From Crocosphaera chwakensis CCY0110 (GTDB lineage Bacteria; Cyanobacteriota; Cyanobacteriia; Cyanobacteriales; Microcystaceae), in assembly GCF_000169335.1 (NCBI RefSeq), contig NZ_AAXW01000056.1:1-28107 (forward strand): 28,107 nt of DNA. The letters are read 5' to 3'. Positions 17,165 to 24,826 of this stretch are shown here, piece after piece; the first letter of the stretch is position 1; each line of letters starts with the position of its first letter. The position numbers and the translations under genes are program-made. The notes beneath the pieces were generated by a model. It was given only the letters and a program-made list of their open reading frames with translations. It did no database searches and was not told where the DNA came from.

Positions 17165-17665
17165 TTATGCTTTCCAGTGATAGATAGATTTAAAACTACC
17201 ATCAGGATTAATTTTGAAGGATTTTGCGGGGGTTCCTTTCGGAAAAATATTACGACGTAAATCTTGAATAATTAAACGGGCGTGACCAAAAGGAGCAATA
17301 AATTCAGGAAACCATAAGTTATTTCCTCCCTGCCATTCATCCAGATTCAAGATATATTTTGTTGTCATGAATTTTTCTTCTACTTCATCAGTTAACCAGG
17401 CCCAATTTACAAAACCTATGGGATTACCGTCTATTTCATAAAAGCGGAATTGATTATGAATTAAAGAAGGAATGAAGCGTTCTGGAATACTAGAAATTTT
17501 ATATTTGAGATGCAGAGGAGAACTGATCATTAAATGGGTAATTGAACCAATTAATTGTAGTCTTTGTTGAAGAGAAAAAGGTTGACTATTACTAACTTGC
17601 TCAAGATTAATCGTTTGATTTGATACTTTATTTTCTGCATTTTCTAATGCCAGCATTGGTTGCAT
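17165..17665 (-). CDS. HlyC-type toxin-activating lysine acyltransferase
   Basis: The 166-residue protein matches the HlyC/RtxC family layout: LIGSITHLMISSPLHLKYKI (catalytic His at residue 52), FIPSLIHNQFRFYEIDGNPI, GFVNWAWLTDEVEEKF, LDEWQGGNNLWFPEFIAPFG and LRRNIFPKGTPAKSFK. Family members transfer a fatty acyl group from acyl-ACP to internal lysines of RTX proteins in the cytoplasm before export. In HlyC the conserved Asp lies two residues before IAPFG (DWIAPFG); here that position is Glu121 (EFIAPFG), a conservative change that may alter activity. The start at 17665 is supported by GAGG nine bases upstream (GAGGATTATCACAAATG). It precedes the RTX gene by 58 bp on the same strand, so the two are very likely co-transcribed. 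The upstream 17666-17900 is AT-rich with no assignable promoter. Confidence 0.85.
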   Translation of the reverse strand: MQPMLALENAENKVSNQTINLEQVSNSQPFSLQQRLQLIGSITHLMISSPLHLKYKISSIPERFIPSLIHNQFRFYEIDGNPIGFVNWAWLTDEVEEKFMTTKYILNLDEWQGGNNLWFPEFIAPFGHARLIIQDLRRNIFPKGTPAKSFKINPDGSFKSIYHWKA

Positions 17666-18110
17666 TTGTGATAATCCTCTTCATTAATAAGTTTATTCAA
17701 ATAAGACCTTATTAATCTATTAATCTCTGATTCTCACAATTTTGCTGTGTTTTTATTCTCTGCAACCTATGTTTAAAGTCATTGACATTTTTTAAAAAAT
17801 ATGTTGATGAAATGATTTTTTATTTTATTTCTACTCACTTTAAAAAACACCGTTAACTGTTTATCGACTCATATTTCTCTGGAGACAAGAGGAGCGAATG
17901 ATATTCAGTCTTTATTCCAAATTTTGGCGTTGCACCATTGCGGGATGATTTATAATCAAAGAGAATTTCTTATAACCTTACTTTTCACGGGATGTTTAGT
18001 TCGCGGAGGACGTTCGAGAACCAAGCTCCAATTAATAAATCTCGCTATACTGACCTATCCTTTCGTCACACATAAGTTAACAAAAGAAAAAAAGCTGAAA
18101 GGTAGTAATA

Positions 18111-18740
18111 ATGGAGTATAGAGTTGATTACCGTCTGCGGTCACCGAAGGTGCGCCTTTGGCGGCGAGAAGCAGACATCTTTGAGTTGTTGGCCGAACCG
18201 TTAAGAGAAGGAACACACTTGCTAATCAGAGCAGCACAGGATAGAAGAGTGAAATCAGAAGAGGAAATAGATAAATTATTCTCTAAAATAGAGAAATTAG
18301 AATCAATGGCAAAAATAGCTATCAAATTAAGAAGAACACCCCGAATAAAACCGAGAATAGCAAGATTACAAGTGAAATGGACATCAGTAGAGATCCAACC
18401 ACCACAGAATAAGCCGAATTATCGGGAAATGCAACCCATTAAGGTAAATGCGATCGTAGCCGAAGAGATTCAGGCTCCTAAAGGAGAAAAAGCAGTAAAA
18501 TGGTACTATTAACGACTTTAGCAGTAAATAACTTAGCAGAGACTCAAAAAGTCCTAAAATATTATACATATCGTTGGTTAATTGAGAGATTTCACTATGT
18601 GCTGAAAACAGGTTGTGGCATTGAGATGTTCAATAAAATTGGCCGCACTTCGTACCACTTCGCTTCCCTTCCTCAAGCTGCCTGGGTCTGCGGAACTATC
18701 ATTGTTAACTCAGAGACTCAAGAGAGAGAATGGCAGTAAG
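18111..18740 (+). pseudogene. Decayed IS4-family transposase
   Basis: The first frame contains READIFELLAEPLREGTHLL and IRAAQDRRVKSEEEIDKLF, ending KAVKWYY-stop near 18512. The next frame resumes LLTTLAVNNLAETQKVLKYY and TYRWLIERFHYVLKTGC. In intact IS4-family (DDE) transposases these join as 'KWYLLTTL', so a one-base indel near 18508 breaks the gene. The N-terminal half is missing or unrecognisable. The start is replaced by a palindrome-bearing segment (18133-18176), and the C-terminus departs from the family after YVLKTGC (about 18617). The Y-(2)R-(3)E region (YTYRWLIERFHYVLK) is retained. It is certainly non-functional. The preceding 17900-18110 shows nothing I recognise. Confidence 0.7.
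18133..18176. repeat. Nested palindromic element inside the IS4 relic
   Basis: Outer arms GTCTGC (18133-18138) and GCAGAC (18171-18176) are perfect inverted repeats. Inside, CCGAAGG (18144-18150) and CCTTTGG (18155-18161) form a 7-bp stem with one G-U pair around TGCG. The GC-rich patch is translated as RLRSPKVRLWR where the transposase family would have the residues before DREADIFEL, so it appears to be an in-frame insertion. Confidence 0.5.
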
Positions 18741-18787
18741 TCGGAATTAAATACGGCAATGCTCATCATTATTAAAGGTTTAGTCCT

Positions 18788-20665
18788 GTGAAAACTCTAT
18801 TTCGTGATTCTTCAACTCACCTGGCAGACTATCCGCACAATGCGTTTATTACTCACATGGGTAAATTTCTACCCGGTGATCCCATCTCCAATGACGAGAT
18901 GGAAAACTATCTCGGCCAGGTCAACCATCGCGCCTCCCGCGTCAAAAACCGGATTCTCAAAAGCAACGGGATTCAACAACGTTACTATGCAATTAATCGT
19001 CAGCAGCAAACCACCATCAGCAACAGTCAAATGGCTGCGGCGGCGGTTCGGGACACAATGCAAAAAGCGGGAATTGCTCCTAGAGCCATTGATTTACTAG
19101 CCTGTGGAACAACTTGGCCAGATTTACTTGTCCCTGGATTTGCCAGTATGGTGCATGGGGAATTGCCTGAACTCTCACCCTTAGAAGCGACTTCCCATCA
19201 GGGGGTTTGCTGTGCTGGGGTGGCCGCCCTCAAATATACGGCCTCCCAGGTTCAACTGGGGAAGAAACGGCAAGCGATCGCCGTGGCCTCAGAATTGGCT
19301 TCGCGCCTATTTAAACAGACCCGATTTGAGGCAGAAACTGGGATTCAAGGGGGTGAAAAGTTGCCCTTTGATACTGAATTTCTGCGATGGATGTTATCTG
19401 ATGGGGCTGGGGCTTGTCTGGTAAGCTCTAACCCCGCCGCCACGGGACTCAGCCTCAAAATTGAGTGGATCGAACTGGTTTCCCATGCCAACGCCTACCC
19501 ATTGTGTATGTACGCAGGGGTAGACACGCCCGAACAATTGACCAGTTGGATGGACTATCCTTCTCAAGCAGAAGCCGCCCATCAGGGAGTGCTGGATCTG
19601 CGACAAAATATTCGACTTTTGAATACCGTGGTTCAGCTTGGGGTTGAGGGCTGGTTGCGACTGATTGAAGCGGGTCGTGTGCGTCCCGATGAAATTGATT
19701 GGTTATTGTGCCACTACTCTTCTCACTTTTTTCGCAGTCAGATTGTTGACTTGCTGAGGAGAGCCGGTTGCATGATTCCCGAAGAAAAGTGGTTTACCAA
19801 CTTGTACACCCTTGGGAATACGGGCTGTGCCTCCCTATACTTGATGTTGGAAGAACTGTTTGACTCAGGCAAATTGCGACCCGGACAAAAAATCTTTTGC
19901 TTTGTGCCAGAGAGCGGGCGGTTTACCACAGCTTACCTGATGCTGACAGTGGTTGGGGGAAATTCGATAACTTTACCGATTGAACCGAATGCCCCCTCAA
20001 TCCCTAACCCAACCGTTGCCACTGATTTATCACGCCAACTCATGCTAGTGTGGTTAGAATTTCAGCGTCAGTTGCGTTCTGTGCCGATTGTGCAGCGTTT
20101 GTATCGAGGTGAATTCACCCTCGAAGATTACCAAGCCCTGCTGCGAAACCTGCGACCTCAAGTGGTCGAAGGGGCCCGATGGATTACGCGAGCAGCCTCT
20201 AATATGACAGATTTTGAGTTGCGATCGCTCTTAATTAATCACGCCAGAGATGAACATCGAGACTTTCAACTATTAGAACGCAACTATGTCTCGGTCGGAG
20301 GGAACCTGGCAGATATTGTCAATGCTGAAAAAAATCTCGGTAGCGAGGCCTTGTCAGCCTATATCTTTCATCGAGCATCCCATGAGAATCCCATTGATTT
20401 ACTCGGTAGTATTTTTATCATTGAAGGTTTGGGCAATCAACTGGCCGGACAGTGGGCTAAGCTAATTCAGCGAACCCTCGATCTCAACGAACAACAAGTG
20501 TCATTCCTAAGCTATCACGCCGCCAACGATGAATCTCATGTCCAGAAGTTTGAGAGATTCTTTAACTCTGAGTGCATGACCTCAGAAATCGGCGATCGCA
20601 TCGTCAAAACTGCCAAAACAACCGCACGACTCTACCGACTGCAATTGGAGGAAATTGGTGAATGA
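18788..20665 (+). CDS. Ketoacyl-ACP synthase III fused to heme-oxygenase-like diiron oxidase domain
   Basis: 625 residues. The start is GTG with AAAGG nine bases upstream. Residues ~15-395 are a KAS III fold starting NAFITHMGKFLPGDPISNDE. The thiolase-type triad is intact: Cys142 (GVCCAG), His309 (DWLLCHY) and Asn344 (TLGNTGCAS). KAS III enzymes condense an acyl-CoA/ACP starter with malonyl-ACP or join two acyl chains. Residues ~410-625 form an all-helical domain with VEGARW (Glu461), NHARDEHRDF (His485), FIIEGLGNQ (Glu546) and SYHAANDESH (His577, Asp581, His584). The H-x3-D-x2-H signature is that of TenA/heme-oxygenase-like Fe oxidases, a superfamily that includes UndA (fatty acid to terminal alkene) and SznF-type N-oxygenases. 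The fusion implies the oxidase acts on the synthase product. It is the first gene of a three-gene operon. Product unknown. Confidence 0.82.
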   Translation: MKTLFRDSSTHLADYPHNAFITHMGKFLPGDPISNDEMENYLGQVNHRASRVKNRILKSNGIQQRYYAINRQQQTTISNSQMAAAAVRDTMQKAGIAPRAIDLLACGTTWPDLLVPGFASMVHGELPELSPLEATSHQGVCCAGVAALKYTASQVQLGKKRQAIAVASELASRLFKQTRFEAETGIQGGEKLPFDTEFLRWMLSDGAGACLVSSNPAATGLSLKIEWIELVSHANAYPLCMYAGVDTPEQLTSWMDYPSQAEAAHQGVLDLRQNIRLLNTVVQLGVEGWLRLIEAGRVRPDEIDWLLCHYSSHFFRSQIVDLLRRAGCMIPEEKWFTNLYTLGNTGCASLYLMLEELFDSGKLRPGQKIFCFVPESGRFTTAYLMLTVVGGNSITLPIEPNAPSIPNPTVATDLSRQLMLVWLEFQRQLRSVPIVQRLYRGEFTLEDYQALLRNLRPQVVEGARWITRAASNMTDFELRSLLINHARDEHRDFQLLERNYVSVGGNLADIVNAEKNLGSEALSAYIFHRASHENPIDLLGSIFIIEGLGNQLAGQWAKLIQRTLDLNEQQVSFLSYHAANDESHVQKFERFFNSECMTSEIGDRIVKTAKTTARLYRLQLEEIGE

Positions 20666-21567
20666 AATACATCCCTCAAACCCATAACCGTCGAGATCCC
20701 AATGTTTGGGATGCGATCTATCTTGATGAGGCAATTTCGGTTGATCCCACTGCCAAAGCCTATATGGTCAAGGATTTACAAAGTTGGTCGCGCCGTTACC
20801 TATTGATTCCCTGCAAAATAATAGCGAACCTGGGTTTGGCTATGATTATGATCCTGAAACGACTTCTTCCCGTTCAGTTTCGCTTCTATGGTCTGATGCA
20901 CAAAACGGCAGTGGGGTTTCTGAAAACTTTTGCCTCGCCAGAAGCCTGCTACTTGATTGTCCGACATCTAGGCATCGGATCAAATATTGTGAATTTCCTG
21001 ATTGACAATGGCCCCGATCCGACAATCCCCCGATCTGATCTGTATCCGCGAACTGTTGAAGATCTAGCTGCCAATGCCTTTTTGGAGCATGACCTGATTT
21101 TGTATAATTTTGTCTTAGATTACCACCGGGCGCAAAAACAACACCCAAACTGGCTGACAGATTTGCAGAACCGAGGTTTAGATTACAGCAGCGTTCAAGA
21201 GATTCAAATTGATGTAGACATGACCCGACGGGGTTGGCTACAAGTGCTGGATATGGAGTCTGCCCTCGAATTGTTCAAAATCTGCTACTCTTTTTGCACA
21301 ACTAGCAACGAGTTTGAGCGAGCAGTGCTATCGTTGCAATTTGACGAAAGCTTCGGCCTTTATTTCAGTAAAATAACCGGAGATTATCACTGGAATCATC
21401 TGATTACTAACCGTCATCCCCTGGCTCCCAGTAGTGCTTTTGCAGCAGCTCATAATCTTTTGCTCCATGGGGTTCTCTCTGAATATTTGCACCGCTACCT
21501 GGAACTACGGGCGATCAATTATCAATCCCATTCGGGAAACGCTGTCGATAAAGTCTCTACCAATTGA
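20662..21567 (+). CDS. Uncharacterised operon protein (301 aa) between KAS III-oxidase and Coq4-like genes
   Basis: The ATG overlaps the TGA of the preceding gene (ATGA), implying translational coupling. The protein begins MKYIPQTHNRRDPNVWDAIY and carries a hydrophobic stretch near residues 47-75 (LIPCKIIANLGLAMIMILKR), perhaps a membrane-associating helix. The remainder looks helical and His/Asp-containing, with candidates for metal ligands such as RHLG, FLEHDLILYNFVLDYHR and DYHWNHLITNRH. I do not recognise a named domain. I have a weak memory of a cyanobacterial family of this type next to similar genes, without known function. Given its neighbours it probably acts with them on an acyl- or quinone-like lipid; that is inference only. 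Confidence 0.75.
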   Translation: MKYIPQTHNRRDPNVWDAIYLDEAISVDPTAKAYMVKDLQSWSRRYLLIPCKIIANLGLAMIMILKRLLPVQFRFYGLMHKTAVGFLKTFASPEACYLIVRHLGIGSNIVNFLIDNGPDPTIPRSDLYPRTVEDLAANAFLEHDLILYNFVLDYHRAQKQHPNWLTDLQNRGLDYSSVQEIQIDVDMTRRGWLQVLDMESALELFKICYSFCTTSNEFERAVLSLQFDESFGLYFSKITGDYHWNHLITNRHPLAPSSAFAAAHNLLLHGVLSEYLHRYLELRAINYQSHSGNAVDKVSTN

Positions 21568-21588
21568 ACATTTGGGGAATGGAGGATA

Positions 21589-22071
21589 ATGAACAATCAA
21601 CAAACCCTGCGGCAAGGGTTAGAAAATTACTATCGTTCTAACCCGGAATTTACCCGCAATCGCGACTTACAACTAGGGTGGCTAAGGATTCCCTGGCGAG
21701 ATTTGCAACGACACGACATCATGCATATTGTCACAGGATACAACACCACCATTGATGACGAAATGCGGCTGATTGGATTCTTATTAACGGGTCTGAGTTG
21801 GTGTCGGCCTTGGACTTATTATGTGCAGAATATTGGTAGTGCCGCTGAAATTTTTTGGCGTTCCTGTTGGGGGCAAGCCGTTGGTAACTCGCCGATGCCA
21901 TATCGTCCTCTTGATATTCTTCGGTTTTACCTAACTGGCATCAAACAGGGTCTTCGGGTTCATCAGCAGATTGATGCTTATATGGACCCAGCAACCGTTA
22001 TGGATCAAGATCTCAAAACTCTACGCCAGACCTACGGTATCAAAAATGCAGGGGCTTGGGACGCTAAATAA
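21589..22071 (+). CDS. Coq4-like protein
   Basis: The 160-residue protein contains RHDIMHIVTGYNTTIDDE, an exact HDxxHx11E motif (His42, Asp43, His46, Glu58). This is the metal-binding signature of Coq4, the ubiquinone-biosynthesis protein shown to take part in oxidative C1 decarboxylation of the quinone head group. Also family-like are GYNTT..DE..L.GFLL and the later RPLDILRFYLTGIKQGLRVH. Cyanobacteria make plastoquinone rather than ubiquinone, so a different substrate is likely. GGAGG lies 5 bases before the ATG (GGAGGATAATG), and the gap from the previous gene is 21 bp, so it belongs to the same operon. It ends only 8 bp from the end of the convergent gene. Confidence 0.8.
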   Translation: MNNQQTLRQGLENYYRSNPEFTRNRDLQLGWLRIPWRDLQRHDIMHIVTGYNTTIDDEMRLIGFLLTGLSWCRPWTYYVQNIGSAAEIFWRSCWGQAVGNSPMPYRPLDILRFYLTGIKQGLRVHQQIDAYMDPATVMDQDLKTLRQTYGIKNAGAWDAK

Positions 22072-22079
22072 CCGATTAG

Positions 22080-23147
22080 TTACTCAGGTTCAGTAAGCAG
22101 CATCGTCGCTTTTTGCATATCAATCGCCAGAAATCGATCAACGGCCTGGTAGACCCAGTAAAGAGACAATTTAGGATCGGAACTAGTTTTCTGGAATCCT
22201 AAGGCCAGGGCTAGTTCTGCATAACGTGGGTGAATAATCAAGCTGTACATATCCCAGAGATTGGGAAAGTCCTCTCTCATCTTTTCGAGGGTTTGTTGAA
22301 CGTCTTTTAAGAATAGAACTTGCCCCTGCTTCTGGTAGGGGCGATCAATTATCCAACTACGAACAAAAACAGACCGACACCTTTCATCTTTAGGCAGTGC
22401 CATCTCAAATGGATCGACCTCAGCCACCTGACTCAAATGCAGTCCTTGACTTGGAGGCGCAAAAAATTTGACTTCTGATTCTTGCTGGGTCGGATATAGG
22501 GCATAAAACCCAATCGGATTCTGGTTATCACAGCGTCGTAATACCCGCAGACCTGTGGTATATTGACTAGCCCAGCCACGCAAAATATTAGCGATGCGAT
22601 AAGGGACAACTTCTGTGTTCTGGTTGAACCACTCGTAATTACTGGCTAGCAAATTAGCAATGGGAATGGCATCACAGCGAGGGTCAAAGGCATCTGGTGT
22701 GACCAATACTTTGAAGTTGGATATCTTGTAATCTAGCAAGTCTGGCAACGGTTGAATTTCAATTTGATTACAGTTACCATCAAATTGCTTGCAGATCAAT
22801 CCCAAAGCCACCAACTTATCTAGCATCATACCTGCTGAGCGATCGCTGCCTTGCTCGTGATCCCCATAAAATACGTTGGCCGCTTCGCGACAGCTACACT
22901 CAATCCATCCCTTGGGAAACGTCAACTGGGTCAAAGGAGGTTGGGGCAACGACTGACGCATCTGACAATCTTTTAAAAATAAGTATAGCCAAAGTCGGAC
23001 AAAACAATCAGCCCGTCGCCGTGTCATACCCACTCGCTGCATCAATGACGAAATGTACCGTTCATACAAATTTGGGGGAAGCCATTTTTGCTGGTCTTCG
23101 GGGCAAAAAGCTGAAAACATTGACATGACAGATATTGATCGAGGCAA
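22080..23147 (-). CDS. Unknown cyanobacterial protein, possible winged helix plus GNAT-like C-terminus
   Basis: 355 residues, no signal peptide or membrane segment. The N-terminal ~140 residues contain a helix-rich region (RRADCFVRLWLYLFLKD) and SCREAANVFYGDH, then MMLDKLVALGLICKQFDGN, which resembles a winged-helix DNA-binding fold. The C-terminal ~180 residues, from NPIGFYALYP through SVFVRSWIIDRPYQKQGQVL to SLIIHPRYAELALALGFQ, follow the strand-helix order of GNAT acyltransferases. Both assignments are by pattern only. It is convergent with the KAS III/Coq4 operon, 8 bp between stops, and shares its higher GC. It may have been transferred with the operon and could regulate it or modify its product. 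Confidence 0.7.
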   Translation of the reverse strand: MPRSISVMSMFSAFCPEDQQKWLPPNLYERYISSLMQRVGMTRRRADCFVRLWLYLFLKDCQMRQSLPQPPLTQLTFPKGWIECSCREAANVFYGDHEQGSDRSAGMMLDKLVALGLICKQFDGNCNQIEIQPLPDLLDYKISNFKVLVTPDAFDPRCDAIPIANLLASNYEWFNQNTEVVPYRIANILRGWASQYTTGLRVLRRCDNQNPIGFYALYPTQQESEVKFFAPPSQGLHLSQVAEVDPFEMALPKDERCRSVFVRSWIIDRPYQKQGQVLFLKDVQQTLEKMREDFPNLWDMYSLIIHPRYAELALALGFQKTSSDPKLSLYWVYQAVDRFLAIDMQKATMLLTEPE

Positions 23148-23193
23148 TACTTTCCTCCGCCAGTCAATTATAGTCTGGAGTTTAGACTATGAC

Positions 23194-23206
23194 AACCTGA
23201 GTTCGA
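23194..23206 (+). repeat. Solo IS982-like terminal inverted repeat
   Basis: AACCTGAGTTCGA here is identical to the outer 13 bases of the IS982-like element at 23680 and (inverted) 25417. The sequence following it differs. It may be the remaining end of an older related insertion. The 23148-23679 gap otherwise holds no recognisable gene. GGTTCTGTCGCAAAAAGTTT at 23451-23470 resembles an IS6-family end, and a 39-codon ORF follows it at 23491, neither of which I can confirm. Confidence 0.5.
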
Positions 23207-24289
23207 CGAAAGTAAAAATTAGTCAAATATAGATCAAAGCGTAGTTATTAGGTTAAGATACAAGGCTGCGTTGTCAAGATCAGCGATCACAGTTATGATG
23301 TAATCAGTACAGATGCACGATAGCCGATTTCATCTTTCAAGTGGAGACATTTTCAAGCAGAAATAATCTTACCATCATTTGAATCGTTTTCCCTATTCTC
23401 AAAACCGTCTCTAAAAACTAATTGCGGGTTTTTGCCAAAAGCTAAATTTGGGTTCTGTCGCAAAAAGTTTAAAAGAGTAGATTTATAAGAGATGAACCTA
23501 AAGGGAGAGAAACTACAAGAAAATTATAACCCCTTCATGCTTGATGATCCCCTTGCCCAGAGAACTTTTTGTGATTGGTTAATAGTTATTTCTCATCAAC
23601 TTCTCAGATAATCTGAGCAACTCTTATTCAATCCTCAGAATCTAGTCATGAACCTTTCAGATGATTACTCCATACTAATAACCTGAGTTCGATGTAAGCA
23701 AGACCCATAAATTCCTAAAAAAGAAATAGGATTTTAAGAAAAATAAACATAGCAATTCAAACCAGTAAATATTAAAAAATACTGGCTAAACTCAATCTGT
23801 TTGATTAAGTGATTATTTCAAAATAGAAAGCTTTCAGCAGGAATTAAAGTGCTAGGAAGTAAAGAATATTCGTCATCGAATAGATTAAGAGATGGCTTCT
23901 TTTCCTGATGTGTATAAGCGATTAAACCAGCAATTATATTAACCATAAAGTTCACAACACTTCTATGTCTTGAGTGAGAAATCTGAGAAATATTTTTGAG
24001 TTGATCATTAACCGTTTCAATTAAAGAACGTTTTCTCAACATAATTTTATCAATCATAGGCAATAAACGGTTTCTCATTTTCTTCTTAAAAGGAGTAATG
24101 AACTTAATTCCTTTCTCAAAAAGCTCCTGAAATAAGGGAGAAGAAATGTAACCTTTATCACCATATAGTTTTCCAAAAAGTTCCTGAACTAAATCTTTGA
24201 CTGGGACTCTATCATCTACATTACCTGGAGTTACTTGAAAAGATAAAAGTTCACCTTTATCATTAATAATTAGATGCAGCTTAAAGCCA

Positions 24290-24338
24290 TCTTGGTGCGC
24301 GTTCCCTAGGCGATTACGAATCGCCGGGGTCGCACCGC
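24290..24338 (+). repeat. Palindromic mini-element copy B (in-frame in transposase)
   Basis: The 49-nt element reads TCTTGGTGCGCGTTCCCT, then stem GGCGATT-ACG-AATCGCC, then GGGGTCGCACCGC. It has nested symmetry: a perfect 7-bp central hairpin, with outer GGTGCG/CGCACC and CCC/GGG complementarity. It lies inside a conserved motif of the transposase, keeping the frame open. Confidence 0.75.
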
Positions 24339-24740
24339 AAAACCAACCAATTGAGCTTTTTCCCCAGTTAGCTAATCCTTCAAAAACTTTATTTCTCGTT
24401 CCTCGGTTATTAGAACAAATAGGTAATTTTGTAGAATCAATAAAACTGATTCCTGTGACCTCCCCTTTTCTTGTATTAAGATAAAAAATAAGAGGCATTA
24501 AAGCTGAGGGAATTAACTCTACAAACCTATTATAACTGACTAAATTGGGAAATTCTGATTGACAATGTTTGATAATGTGTTTAAGATAATAATTTTTAAA
24601 GTTTCGATAACCTGAAGAATGAAAATAGATGACTATTGTAGCGACTTCACTTAAACATAATCGAGATTCTTTTTTTCTTTTGACAATTTTATTAGGGAGC
24701 AAATAAGACTCAAAAATCTGGAGCAAAAACTTGACAAAAA

Positions 24741-24790
24741 GCGGATGCGACCCCGCGCCTTCGTAAGGCGCAAGGGAACGCGCACCAAGA
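24741..24790 (-). repeat. Palindromic mini-element copy A (near transposase start)
   Basis: This 50-nt element is read on the minus strand, in opposite orientation to copy B. It shares the identical outer 18 bases, the loop ACG and the GGGGTCGCA segment with copy B. Its central stem is GCGCCTT/AAGGCGC instead of GGCGATT/AATCGCC: four stem positions differ and all four are compensated on the other strand. It sits right after codons for MEIETLFCKIDD. Confidence 0.75.
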
Positions 24791-24826
24791 GATCATCAAT
24801 TTTACAAAATAAAGTTTCTATTTCCA

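Noticed and set aside
17924..18121. 65-aa ORF upstream of the IS4 relic
   Set aside because: No recognisable domain, no ribosome-binding site and location next to a decayed IS; it is probably a chance frame.
18384..20000. Several antisense ORFs across the IS4 relic and KAS III gene
   Set aside because: They oppose well-supported coding sequence, have no motif, and reflect codon bias of the real frame.
23491..23610. 39-codon ORF starting MNLKGEKLQENYNPF
   Set aside because: No homology recognised; it could be a transposase leader remnant next to the IS6-like end, but nothing supports a functional gene.
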